Positions 35,201 through 40,904 of a DNA stretch of 64,000 nt are shown here, piece by piece (the first letter of the stretch is position 1; every line of letters starts with the position of its first letter). This DNA comes from a virus: positions 1 to 64,000 of IMG/VR virus record IMGVR_UViG_3300044845_000779, one strand, 5' to 3'. Position numbers and translations under genes: made by a program. Below the pieces are notes generated by a model. It saw nothing but the letters and a program-made list of their open reading frames with translations, did no database searches and had not been told where the DNA came from.

Positions 35201-36059
35201 TGCTGCTGAGATCGGCCTGATCGACGACGAAGTGCTGGCCGGCAGCTACGGGTTCTCGCATGAGGGCCACCACGTGACTGGCTTTGCCAAGAGCGTGCAG
35301 GACCGGTTCTTCAAGCTCAACGGCATGTATGCCTGGAACAAGTCGATGCGCATCGCCGCAATGACGGCGGGCGTGAACTTCATCAAGCAGCGCGCTGTGG
35401 CGGCAGGCAAGGGCGACGAGACCTCGATCCGCATGCTCAGGGAGCTGAACCTCAGCGCAAATGACGTCAAGATCAAGCCCGACGGGAGCCTTGCGCTCAC
35501 CGTGGCCGACGGCCTGACGCCGCAGCAGGCCAACAAGATGCAAGAAGCGATGATGCGCTTCGTTGACGGTGCGGCGATCCGCCCGAATGCCGCGCACCGC
35601 CCGATCTGGGGCAGCGACCCGCGCTTCATGCTGATCTTTCACCTGAAGCAGTTCACCTACAGCTTTCAGAACGTGGTCAAACGCTACGTCGAGAAAGAAG
35701 CCGAGCACGAGAACTACGCACCCACCGCCGCCATGCTGGCCTATGTGCCGGTGGGTCTCACCCTGGGCCTGGCCAAGAGTGTGATCTCAGGGCGGCCGGT
35801 CGACACGACCTTGTCGGGGATGCTGGCCCTGGCGGTCAAGAACGCGACGCTTGGCACCACCACCTTTACGGCTGACGTGTTCACCGACCTTGCGCGCAAC
35901 CAGGTGCCGGGCGCGTCGTTCCTTGGCCCCTCGGCCGGGCACGCTATTCAAGCTGCGCAGACGCTCGCCGGGTCGCCCAATGACTCGGTGGCCGACCTTG
36001 GCCTGCGCTCGGCGCCGCTGGGCCCGGCGCTGCGGGCAACCCTTTTTAGAGGCGCATGA
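29244..36059 (+). CDS. Giant (2271-residue) putative ejection/polyvalent virion protein
   Basis: The largest gene. An N-terminal region has two Gly-rich hydrophobic segments (GQAVPTAIPSLAGGLAGGFV and an Ala/Gly stretch near residue 250) that could insert in a membrane. The centre is charged, Ala/Arg/Glu-rich and disordered-looking (about residues 890-1370). At residues 1475-1479 HEALH, in the context VAAHEALHGLF, matches a zinc-metallopeptidase HExxH. The C-terminal 700 residues (FRDLLTKYLLADGVTKLD, MLIFHLKQFTYSFQNVVKRY) resemble large polyvalent phage proteins ejected with DNA. It ends 4 bases into the endolysin gene (ATGA). Role in ejection is inferred. Confidence 0.65.
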   Translation: MAGVLDSPLRRSPSADVLGAPSDTAELANAIRVDPNASFERGLRSSASGLSAGAFADEALKAEQRGDREGFLRNKAIFESMQQEAQQFAPRVQRVEQINGLRDAGDYVAGALGQAVPTAIPSLAGGLAGGFVGGPTGAVIGASIPGYYMNRGEQIASQYQDPAIAALPAAQRDQEATRYGVMAGALDALVPGSVASRLLRPTLGNYVRNLGKEALVEGATEGAQTLLGQNTLARLNPNRDASDDRSELINSVLAGGIGGAGMSAASSAVTAAPRALLSGAGRTADAVGDAAGAVGGVLGSAADTASTAGRSLLDMFKSKPRAPIDLSASTAEVADQIKQGGANPISLDDLAAYGKDAADDAQQRVSGIFERRGEKPSMQFMVGDDDRDVARELVASNIDRSRLTKASESQFVEAMGTLLAAMKSPKGLTAEDLHDLGSSDLFLHTRNRVKMLEDVARAANLPTGALTEVRSAEADLEDRNSALYRTLMDNPRLQSGEERRAVATMIDMVANGSDVGRQRGRLQGEGREEQIYNALYQAFPTPALQNKLTQLLGQYSERRRAAMRASGQLVVNDPGENQQTAEIRNRFNDNPLGNDATRQEYDDPTRASISERTGADEFIFADDKVVRPFTSAANVRALKAQGRLGSRAAGNDRGVVRSSMLEHMNAHNARVSETGKGTLIDPEKEVVRVHKDLIEQNAIDQARLGKGGLTPTERGQLKRAIEGRDLLGQRIEEAIARPSLADKKTGAPSRKAWEAALELMPIYKRQSPDGEGALAQDEDLTGSRWAKAELKDTDDTRLTFRNATTRKTLNLNAIKLRNAWKQREVKGSVEDKTSAQFELDRFHDAVASVMGRGYTLARLSKTGTVLGKAQEDAIQNPGIQNIPASLNIGKFNGKMTTYGELVAAANEGKSKRQAPQAGPAQTALDRINYQHAKKHAKSENPPSIPAGRKIGEVAGKQMTYGELVAAAQAENDKSKADNKVRYNPLEAEIEDLRQARLDDTLRFGPVPDYKPLPETTRAERLQEIEDHAAQGPEERAEVLEGRDETLQAIRDRANVLRRKVSDLPYPQRQARREYIDKRRDELLAVYNQMFDNIRNLAQGDEREGPIDTNFQMGETLREQDAPGVRTVEPDTGESIQLVQDTARPGQVPTTKLTAATRPDFSNTRPDQREETGVAPAPTEKADRPSQLQVTAAAMKKKGVYTSEPMPLPDRGGNLNKRENDAKNRDLRLSTQAPLDLGLPAVSDKERADAARAREAEQARLAEDDARRNKEPTGEQLELGRARPPKQLPAAPVREKTAAPMPAKVEPRARPPREIGVTDFRGKEPGKAEIDAAMTATSSIRLDVPTVRAEEPYQTRIANYLKAKGWTETADNAGVFTAPRQKRSAGTTKFSLLQPQSPLVQPDLTADQQKELIDGLVKRLGKKVVVKIEKLAGGVSGSYANQREIAGLDGIQTVAADVVSIAINIGMDPARSVAAHEALHGLFNRLRGAGASSSKLSSAAILERVAMTPAVQKQLKALLAQYPAALNQIGQPEEAAAYMYQFWNAGQLKVVPPAAQDWMSKIRDMIRSVLKVATEQEKAAALMAAFDKGEFSNPATVDAVLRDLREKTFREKLQQGEVTRYLIDAADSLLLSSTDRLRGTNVPALRDLARKFHVETDNEGGRLGFLQRRAQQQNQMANRLNKLLVGKSETVKADALYALQTQQPATSKEAQELVDGLRGFLDSSHDYLTRMGVMTLSYKTSKDQYGNSVEVPGWDPLRKVKNYFPRVWDSERILANETEFRDLLTKYLLADGVTKLDVGVMVDGIVRSLVTEDTVGMNDNAAYTPFMEASNSRALTFINAKNAEQFQKFQAQDLSYIMSRYIFAAAHRGAYAKIFGNDGEVIREALDEAVKQGASAKDLDVAKRATSALLGTMGKDLDPKLRTLMNGIIAYENIVLLPFSLINNLMDAVGIAARSGDLKDSWEALKTGLAGVKAAIKGLPPGEKEKLAAEIGLIDDEVLAGSYGFSHEGHHVTGFAKSVQDRFFKLNGMYAWNKSMRIAAMTAGVNFIKQRAVAAGKGDETSIRMLRELNLSANDVKIKPDGSLALTVADGLTPQQANKMQEAMMRFVDGAAIRPNAAHRPIWGSDPRFMLIFHLKQFTYSFQNVVKRYVEKEAEHENYAPTAAMLAYVPVGLTLGLAKSVISGRPVDTTLSGMLALAVKNATLGTTTFTADVFTDLARNQVPGASFLGPSAGHAIQAAQTLAGSPNDSVADLGLRSAPLGPALRATLFRGA

Positions 36060-36574
36060 TGGACCGCAACTTCCAGCTTTCGCTGTTCCGAGTGCTCAAG
36101 CACGAGGGCGGCTATGTCGACCACCCGCGCGACCCAGGAGGCGAGACAAACCTCGGGGTCACTCGCCGGACGTGGGAAAACTGGGTCAAGCGCAAGTGTC
36201 TACCCGGTGAGATGCGCTCGCTCACGCCGTACATGGTGGAGCCCCTGTACAAGAAGAATTACTGGGACGCGGTGCGCGGCGACATCTTACCCTCCGGGGT
36301 GGATCACCTCGTGTTTGACTTTGCGGTCAACGCCGGCCCATCACGGGCAAAGAAGACCCTGCAGGCCGCACTGGGTGTCGATGACGACGGCTTTTTCGGG
36401 CCTAAGACTCTTGCGGCGGTCTTACTGTCTGATGCTACAATGACGGTGCATAAGTTCACAGAGCGTAAGAGAGCGTTTTACCAGTCGCTCCCTACGTTCA
36501 CCACGTTTGGCCGAGGCTGGTTGATCCGCCTTGAGACAGTCAAAACCGAAGCACTGGCGATGACGAAGGACTAA
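36056..36574 (+). CDS. Endolysin, glycoside hydrolase family 108
   Basis: A 172-residue endolysin. The segment HEGGYVDHPRDPGGETNLGV contains the GH108 catalytic glutamate (E17, in the HEGGY motif) and the typical D-P-G-G-x-T-x-x-G-V sequence. A peptidoglycan-binding-type C-terminus follows (LGVDDDGFFGPKTLAAVL). The enzyme cuts the glycan backbone of the cell wall. There is no signal peptide, so a holin or other membrane lesion is needed. It opens the lysis cassette; a second in-frame ATG at 36059 could also be used. Confidence 0.9.
   Translation: MMDRNFQLSLFRVLKHEGGYVDHPRDPGGETNLGVTRRTWENWVKRKCLPGEMRSLTPYMVEPLYKKNYWDAVRGDILPSGVDHLVFDFAVNAGPSRAKKTLQAALGVDDDGFFGPKTLAAVLLSDATMTVHKFTERKRAFYQSLPTFTTFGRGWLIRLETVKTEALAMTKD
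36420..36441 (+). promoter_or_regulatory. Candidate internal promoter with TCT repeats
   Basis: Inside the endolysin gene TCT triplets at 36420 and 36428 (units TCTTACTG, TCTGATGC) lead in 8-base steps to TACAAT (36436-36441). It could drive the small lysis genes that follow. Coding constraint makes this less certain than the intergenic sites. Confidence 0.35.
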
Positions 36575-36577
36575 CCG

Positions 36578-36712
36578 ATGCGTCTTGAACCCTTGATTAT
36601 CTTTTTGCTCGGCTTCTTTTTGCTGGTCGCCTGCGCAAACCCAGCCAACGAGCCGGCGATACCGTCACCCACGGTGCTGGATGTGGTCGGAAAGCCGGAG
36701 ACGGGCAAATGA
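36578..36712 (+). CDS. Small lipoprotein, o-spanin-like
   Basis: A 44-residue protein. MRLEPLIIFLLGFFLLVAC has a hydrophobic signal and a lipobox (L-V-A-C, lipid cysteine at residue 19), after which a 25-residue proline-containing tail remains. Rz1-type outer-membrane spanin subunits have this form: very short, lipidated, proline-bearing, next to the endolysin. A classic Rz partner is not obvious, although the next gene, a coiled-coil protein with one membrane segment, could interact with it. It overlaps the next ATG (ATGA). Confidence 0.65.
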   Translation: MRLEPLIIFLLGFFLLVACANPANEPAIPSPTVLDVVGKPETGK

Positions 36713-36969
36713 ATGACGACCTCGCCCGCATCGAAGCGAAGGTCGACACGCTGTCCGACGCGGTCGTCCGCCTGATTCTGATCGAAGAACGCCAGCAAAA
36801 CCAGGCCGGGCGTATTCAGGAAGTCGAAGCCAAGATCGCGGCCCATGCGTCGGCCTTCACCGCGCTCAACGCCAAGGTCGAAAGCTGGATGAACAAGTTC
36901 CTGGGCGTGGGGCTGGCGCTGGGGGCGGTTTACACCCTCATAAAGCTGGGCGCGGACATTTTGAAATAA
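36709..36969 (+). CDS. Coiled-coil membrane protein of the lysis cassette (DUF7201-like)
   Basis: An 86-residue protein starting at ATG 36709, overlapping the lipoprotein stop. Residues 1-60 form a charged coiled coil (LARIEAKVDTLSDAVVRLIL, AGRIQEVEAKIAAHA) and residues about 64-84 a C-terminal membrane segment (FLGVGLALGAVYTLIKLG). The arrangement matches a phage family often found beside endolysins (DUF7201-like), proposed to be holin-like. An inverted-topology i-spanin role is another option. Both are inference. Confidence 0.6.
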   Translation: MNDDLARIEAKVDTLSDAVVRLILIEERQQNQAGRIQEVEAKIAAHASAFTALNAKVESWMNKFLGVGLALGAVYTLIKLGADILK

Positions 36970-37006
36970 GCAGTAAACAGAGTTATCCCTGGGGGGTTTC
37001 ACCCCG

Positions 37007-37031
37007 AAAAAAAAGAGCCCTCGTGGGGCTC
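37007..37031 (-). terminator. Strong leftward rho-independent terminator
   Basis: GAGCCC (37015-37020) and GGGCTC (37026-37031) form a perfect stem with a 5-base loop, preceded on the + strand by eight A (37007-37014). Read leftward this is a hairpin followed by eight U, a strong terminator. A second GGGG/CCCC hairpin (36993-37005) adjoins it. In the rightward direction no good U-tract follows. Confidence 0.75.
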
Positions 37032-37053
37032 GTCTTTAAAAAAAGGATGCCGA

Positions 37054-37227
37054 ATGAAAGACTATTTTCTCGACCGTTTCAAAGAAGCCAGCACCTGGCG
37101 CGGCATTGTTATTTTCTTGACCGCGATTGGCGTTCCGATCGCGCCGGCGCTGGCCGACACGATCATTGCCGCAGGTCTTGGTATTGCCGGCTTAATCGGA
37201 ATGCTGATCCCTGATCGTCGGGCTTGA
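37054..37227 (+). CDS. Small hydrophobic protein, holin-like
   Basis: A 57-residue protein (ATG 37054, AAAAGGATGCCGA upstream). It starts MKDYFLDRFKEASTWRG and has two hydrophobic segments (IVIFLTAIGVPIAPALADTI and IIAAGLGIAGLIGMLI) ending in PDRRA. The pattern, R-xx-E-xSTWRG followed by two hydrophobic turns, is common among small proteins of phage lysis cassettes. A holin role is likely but not proven. It lies to the right of the leftward terminator and overlaps the leftward gene at 37192 by 36 bases. Confidence 0.65.
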   Translation: MKDYFLDRFKEASTWRGIVIFLTAIGVPIAPALADTIIAAGLGIAGLIGMLIPDRRA

Positions 37228-37437
37228 TTCGCGAAAAGTAAGCCAGTGATCGGGGACGGCGTGAGCCGTGCCTCGATAGAACGGGTCGTCGATGTGCATC
37301 ACCGAATGAACTTCGACGACCCGCACCAAACCTTCAAACTTTGATGTGGCTTTATCGCACGCTTGATCGAGCGTGGACGCCATGACACGTATCTCCTCAA
37401 ATTGAGGTTCGTGTTCTACCGCTACTAAGTAGATCAA
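37192..37437 (-). CDS. Hypothetical protein at the convergence point
   Basis: An 81-residue protein whose best start is TTG 37437 with AAGGGGCGGTC upstream. It opens MIYLVAVEHEPQFEEIRVMA and has a helical ASTLDQACDKATSKFEGLV segment; no membrane or known motif is seen. The 3' end runs 36 bases into the oppositely directed gene ending at 37227. The first in-frame ATG is at residue 19, so a shorter product is possible. It would be the last gene before the leftward terminator. Confidence 0.45.
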   Translation of the reverse strand: MIYLVAVEHEPQFEEIRVMASTLDQACDKATSKFEGLVRVVEVHSVMHIDDPFYRGTAHAVPDHWLTFRESSPTIRDQHSD

Positions 37438-37574
37438 GACCGCCCCTTAAAAAAAAAATGCTTTTTGGCAAAACGCCGGGGGCAAGTGTCTCGCAGCGTG
37501 CTGCTGCAGTGGGCAAAAAAATGCAGGCGGATCATTCGCACGGATTAGTGCGACGAGCTAATTCTGACGAACGG

Positions 37575-37865
37575 TCAAGCTGCAAGCTTGCTTGCCGCTT
37601 GTCGGCTCACTTCGCGCGACATCCCAACCAGCGCCAGCGCTTGCAGTTCAGCGTGAGTTGCTCTGCGCGCAAAAGCAAAGCCGGCGTTGTTGATGTGCCT
37701 GGCTGTGGTGGGCGTGCGCACGTCAGCTTGCAGCATTTCGCGTTCGAAGCTGACCCCAACCAGCGAGTTGTATGAGAAAAGCATTGACAACTGGCCAACG
37801 CAGATTATTTGGCTATTGGCTGAGCTTGCCGTCATCGCCAGGCGGTATATCAAGTTGGTGTCCAT
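37575..37865 (-). CDS. Hypothetical 96-residue protein
   Basis: Starts at ATG 37865 with AGGAAAAGCAC upstream. The sequence begins MDTNLIYRLAMTASSANSQI and has a basic C-terminal half INNAGFAFARRATHAELQAL...SREVSRQAASKLAA. The second half could be a helical DNA-binding segment, but I see no convincing helix-turn-helix. It lies between the att-like dyad and the convergence point. The 137 bases downstream (37438-37574) hold only A- and T-runs and no gene. Confidence 0.5.
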   Translation of the reverse strand: MDTNLIYRLAMTASSANSQIICVGQLSMLFSYNSLVGVSFEREMLQADVRTPTTARHINNAGFAFARRATHAELQALALVGMSREVSRQAASKLAA

Positions 37866-37912
37866 GTGCTTTTCCTGTGCTCTTTTCGTGTCACTCTATG
37901 TTGAATCTTGTC

Positions 37913-38009
37913 AGAGTGTTGTTAGACATGCGGACAAAATGAAAGTGGCCGCTATAGTCGATAGCAGCCACAGGCGGTGAGAAACGGAACGGTCTTACAG
38001 GGTGTTAGA
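37913..38009 (-). promoter_or_regulatory. TCT-type sites flanking the att-like dyad
   Basis: On the minus strand TCTAAC and TCTGAC stand 11 bases apart (37926 and 37915), upstream of the gene starting at 37865. On the plus strand TCTTAC starts at 37993, and on the minus strand TCTAAC again at 38009. The units match those found upstream of other genes here and sit on both sides of the dyad 37945-37971. They could be integrase arm sites rather than transcription sites. Confidence 0.35.
37945..37971. other. Interrupted 27-bp dyad, candidate attP core
   Basis: GTGGCCGCTAT (37945-37955) and ATAGCAGCCAC (37961-37971) are inverted repeats with one mismatch around AGTCG. Inverted 10-11 bp arms around a 5-7 bp spacer are the form of tyrosine-recombinase core sites. 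It lies 170 bp beyond the integrase stop in a gene-poor stretch (37866-38140). An operator is the alternative. Confidence 0.35.
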
Positions 38010-38140
38010 GCGAAACACAAAAAAAATGTCATGCGTACAGAATTCGGGCAGGTAACTGGAAACGCCCAAGGCATGCGGGTCGGCGTTTTGGCTGTGTTTG
38101 TTTTGCGTGTGAGAGAGCACAAAACTAAGTTCCTACGTTT

Positions 38141-39175
38141 TTACAGCTGTATCAGGCCTACGCTTTTCTTGGTGTGGCCAGGCGCCAAGTGCGCATAAAT
38201 CTCGGTCATCAGGATAGTCGAATGGCCCAATAATTCCTGCACTTCGCGTAGGGATACTCCCGCCATGACCAGATGGGAAGCAAAAGTGTGGCGCAAAGAA
38301 TGAAGGTGGATTTCAGGCGGCAGCAGGGCTGCGTCGGCCTGGGCCCGGAACTTGGCAGTCAAGTAGTCCCTCGTCACACGGGGCAAGACGTAGCGCATGC
38401 CGCCAGTCAAAGCCCTGAGTGCATCAAGCGCTTCGCGCGCGCCGTCGTTGAGCGGCACGTCTCGAGACTTGCCCGACTTTGTGCGGGCCGTGGTGCGCGA
38501 GACGATCGAGATGAGCTCGCTTTGCACGTCGCCCCACTGCAGATTGAGAGCCTCAGTGCGGCGCATGCCAGTGTTGACATAGAGCTTCCAGATTGGGGCC
38601 CAATGCGGCTCAAGGGTTTGAGCGTGCAGATAAAGCGCCTCCATATGCGCTTTGGTCGCAAAAGTTGGCTTTACTTTGGCTGCACGCGGCAAATTAGGAA
38701 ACCGCGCAGTCGGTAACGGCGACACTTGGATTTTGCCCCAAGCCACTGCCTTATTGAGCATTGCGCGCAACGTGGCAATTTCGTTATTCGCCGCTGATGC
38801 CGCCACTTGCGTGCCGCGATTCAGCTTCCACATTTCGGCTTGTTGTAGCGGAATCGAATCGATTCGGTATTTGCCCAAACCCGGCACAATGACTTTCCTG
38901 ATTCGCTTTTCTACATCGTAGTGCGTGTCAGGAAAAGCCTGGGAATACCAAACAAGGTATTCCTCGGCAAATTCGGCAAGTGTTGGCGCTGCGGAAATAC
39001 GCAGCCGGTGCATTACCTGCACGTTGCCCGCCAGCTCGAGTTCTTTAGCAAGCCGAAATGTTTCGGCCTGCTTTTCGGACATCACTTTCGTTTTGCCGAG
39101 CGTTTTGCGGTGCTGCTTGCCGGCTTCATGCCACTGGAGAACCCAGGAAGCACTTCTAATACGTACGGTTGCCAT
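38141..39175 (-). CDS. int: Tyrosine integrase
   Basis: A 344-residue phage integrase. The N-terminus is a short arm-type DNA-binding region, residues 60-150 the core-binding domain (TLAEFAEEYLVWYSQAFPDT), and the C-terminus the catalytic domain. The catalytic set is visible: R205 in TGMRRTEALNLQW, K236 in TKSGKSRDVPL, H292 and R295 in HSLRHTFASH, H318 in LLGHS and the nucleophile Y327 in ILMTEIYAHL. It integrates and excises phage DNA at att sites. Start ATG 39175 has GAGGCGC upstream and lies inside the excisionase-like gene. Confidence 0.95.
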   Translation of the reverse strand: MATVRIRSASWVLQWHEAGKQHRKTLGKTKVMSEKQAETFRLAKELELAGNVQVMHRLRISAAPTLAEFAEEYLVWYSQAFPDTHYDVEKRIRKVIVPGLGKYRIDSIPLQQAEMWKLNRGTQVAASAANNEIATLRAMLNKAVAWGKIQVSPLPTARFPNLPRAAKVKPTFATKAHMEALYLHAQTLEPHWAPIWKLYVNTGMRRTEALNLQWGDVQSELISIVSRTTARTKSGKSRDVPLNDGAREALDALRALTGGMRYVLPRVTRDYLTAKFRAQADAALLPPEIHLHSLRHTFASHLVMAGVSLREVQELLGHSTILMTEIYAHLAPGHTKKSVGLIQL

Positions 39176-39345
39176 TGCGCCTCGATCGCTTTGATCAAAT
39201 CAACTCGGCGGTAGACTTTTTTGCCCATGAACCAGCCCGCAACAATGCCGCATGAAATGGCCTTGCTGCGGAACTGGCTGATGCTCACGCAGCAGTAGTG
39301 CGCGGCTTCGGCTTCAGACAAGTAGTCCTTACCTTCGAGACTCAA
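39082..39345 (-). CDS. Excisionase-like DNA-binding protein
   Basis: An 87-residue basic protein directly upstream of, and overlapping by 94 bases, the integrase gene. It begins MSLEGKDYLSEAEAAHYCCV, with a helix-turn-helix of the MerR/excisionase type (SEAEAAHYCCVSISQFRSKA then FMGKKVYRRVDLIKAIEA with a wing-like Y-R-R-V-D). Such proteins bend att DNA and bias the integrase toward excision. The C-terminal tail (SGMKPASSTAKRSAKRK) is lysine-rich. A regulatory role is an alternative. Confidence 0.7.
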   Translation of the reverse strand: MSLEGKDYLSEAEAAHYCCVSISQFRSKAISCGIVAGWFMGKKVYRRVDLIKAIEAQWQPYVLEVLPGFSSGMKPASSTAKRSAKRK

Positions 39346-39772
39346 TCGTGATCCTCAAGCTGGCCAGCTCGATCGTCACGCGTCCTTCGTGCTCGGTGAT
39401 CGTCATTTGCGGCTTGTTGTCTGCGGGAACTGAGGGGCTGATCTTCTTTGGAGTGGGCTCAGGGCGGGCGTCGTAGGCTGCCTGAGCCATGGTCTCGATC
39501 TGGCTGGGTGCCAGATCTCGTTTGGGCTTGACCGTTTTCCAGCCATAGGCCCACTTGGCCTGGCTGCGCGGGGTCTTAGCCGCCGGCTCGCGGTACAGGT
39601 AGCCGCGCCGGTAGAGATTGCCAAGCGCGTCAGAGACGTGATTGGCGTTTTGTGCCACGGCATGGATTGCCGGCACATCGAACAGGTCCACGCATGTGAA
39701 AAGCCCAGGATGGGCCTGCATGTACTGCTCGAGTTGGTAGTAGATGTTGGTGTCTTGTAAGAGCGCGGGCAT
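39329..39772 (-). CDS. Winged-helix-like protein upstream of xis/int
   Basis: A 147-residue protein with start ATG 39772 (GGAG seven bases upstream) chosen over an earlier in-frame start. Residues 8-60 (NIYYQLEQYMQAHPGLFTCV then NHVSDALGNLYRRGYLYREP) read like a winged helix, with a recognition-type helix followed by a Y-R-x-G-Y-L wing. The rest is Pro/Ala-rich and ends in a small beta segment (ITEHEGRVTIELASLRITIE). It overlaps the excisionase gene by 17 bases. It could regulate the integration genes; no CI-like repressor is otherwise visible. Confidence 0.55.
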   Translation of the reverse strand: MPALLQDTNIYYQLEQYMQAHPGLFTCVDLFDVPAIHAVAQNANHVSDALGNLYRRGYLYREPAAKTPRSQAKWAYGWKTVKPKRDLAPSQIETMAQAAYDARPEPTPKKISPSVPADNKPQMTITEHEGRVTIELASLRITIESRR

Positions 39773-39802
39773 GATCAGCTCCGAAAACGGGGCGTACGTG
39801 AG

Positions 39803-39855
39803 AGAGGCCGAGAGTCTAAGAGGCCAGATAGTACGCGTTTTAGGTAGCGTGTGAA
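39803..39855 (-). promoter_or_regulatory. Leftward promoter with TCT octamers
   Basis: Read leftward, TTCACA (39855-39850) and TACTAT (39833-39828), 16 bases apart, form a plausible sigma-70 promoter. Immediately downstream TCT triplets end at 39821, 39813 and 39805 (units TCTTAGAC, TCTCGGCC, TCTCTCAC), exactly 8 bases apart. The ATG at 39772 follows. Confidence 0.55.
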
Positions 39856-39905
39856 TACCGTTTGGCGTGCGGACGACCACGCACGTACAGCTCAAGCAAC
39901 AAAGC

Positions 39906-39921
39906 TGTGATGCTGATCACA
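39906..39921. promoter_or_regulatory. CRP-like palindrome
   Basis: TGTGATGCTGATCACA has the perfect half sites TGTGA and TCACA six bases apart, the form of a CRP/Vfr-type cAMP receptor protein site. It lies about 50 bases upstream of the -35 of the leftward promoter at 39828-39855, a position suited to activation. It could equally bind a phage regulator. Confidence 0.4.
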
Positions 39922-39925
39922 CCCG

Positions 39926-40360
39926 TTAGGATGCGAAAGACTGATTGCGTGAAGTTGGCGAGCTGAAAAGCTTTGGATGTGTAAGACATGGGCTAGGGCC
40001 TGTTTGAGTGCGAATCCAGTCGGCTAGAAATTGGCGCGATCGGACCAGCGGTTGGAAAGATGCTGCAGTAAAGAGGGCTTCCCAGGCTCGGTTCTGAAGC
40101 AGAACGCCGCCTTCTTTGCAGCCCACAATCACTGCGACATTACGGCCCTCTGATAGACGCCCGCGCAGCCAGTTAAGCTGACGTGCGGACAGGTCTATCG
40201 GAAGGTCGGTCGCGCCTCGCACCGGTATCTCAACGAACTTGTATTCGACCCAGAGGTCGGCCTTTCGCCCCGAGTACCACACGTCTGCGGTGCCCGAGCG
40301 AAAGGGGTTGTTGTGCTTCTCGAAATGCACATCACGCAAGTGTTTGTGCACCGAGTTCAT
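39926..40360 (-). CDS. PD-(D/E)XK-type nuclease
   Basis: A 144-residue protein with start ATG 40360, 11 bases after the preceding gene; an earlier in-frame start at 40414 would overlap that gene. The segment GTADVWYSGRKADLWVEYKF gives D26 and E39-x-K41, the metal-binding triad of PD-(D/E)XK nucleases such as VRR-NUC and phage resolvase-like enzymes. LSARQLNWLRGRLSEG and VAVIVGCKEGGVLL follow as the helix-strand expected after the active site. Probably a DNA endonuclease or branch-resolving enzyme; substrate is unknown. Confidence 0.7.
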   Translation of the reverse strand: MNSVHKHLRDVHFEKHNNPFRSGTADVWYSGRKADLWVEYKFVEIPVRGATDLPIDLSARQLNWLRGRLSEGRNVAVIVGCKEGGVLLQNRAWEALFTAASFQPLVRSRQFLADWIRTQTGPSPCLTHPKLFSSPTSRNQSFAS

Positions 40361-40370
40361 GAAGACGGTC

Positions 40371-40904
40371 TCAGGCTTTGAGGACACTCCGCAGCCGTGC
40401 CTGCAGGTCTTCAAGCGTACCGTCGTTGTGGATGACGACGTCGTCTTCGGTAATAGCCACGCCCATCTCGGACGCGTGCCCGTGAACAGGCGGTGCAGCT
40501 GCGCGGCGCAAGTGGATCAGCAGCCCGTTCATCTCGCGGATCATCTGCGCTTCGTTCTCAAAGCGCACGTCGGCCACGATCATGCCGGCGCCGCTGTTCA
40601 GTAGCGTCTGCTTGGCCAGCGTGATCCAGATGTCCTGGTCGATGAGGTTGCGGCCCCACTCGGTGCCAAGCCACTGCATCATTTGACGCGGGCTCTTGCC
40701 GCCAAAGGCTGCGATGGGGCTTTCCTTGTGCTCTTGCCAGTAAGGCTGAGACATGTCGATACGCAGGCCAGCCTTGAGCATGGCCCGGATCGGATCGGCA
40801 AACGAGTAGTGGTAGCCACCCACCAGGCCTGCGATAAGGCTGGCGGTGGTGTCTTTGCCTGAGCGCGCGGGACCGGCGATGCCGATTATTGGAATGCGTG
40901 GCAT
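40371..40904 (-). CDS. Deoxynucleoside monophosphate kinase
   Basis: A 177-residue P-loop kinase. IIGIAGPARSGKDTTASLI holds the Walker A (G11-T19) with the R-S-G-K-D-T form typical of phage dNMP kinases. LID and base-binding regions are suggested by MMQWLGTEWGRNLID and VADVRFENEAQMIREMNG. It converts dNMP to dNDP for DNA synthesis, as T4 gene 1 does. It overlaps the exonuclease gene upstream by 19 bases and precedes the nuclease gene at 39926, forming a nucleotide-metabolism cluster. Confidence 0.85.
   Translation of the reverse strand: MPRIPIIGIAGPARSGKDTTASLIAGLVGGYHYSFADPIRAMLKAGLRIDMSQPYWQEHKESPIAAFGGKSPRQMMQWLGTEWGRNLIDQDIWITLAKQTLLNSGAGMIVADVRFENEAQMIREMNGLLIHLRRAAAPPVHGHASEMGVAITEDDVVIHNDGTLEDLQARLRSVLKA

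Noticed and set aside
37458-37775. Plus-strand frame of 105 codons near the convergence point
   Set aside because: No ribosome site; the opposite strand has a better-supported gene at 37575-37865.
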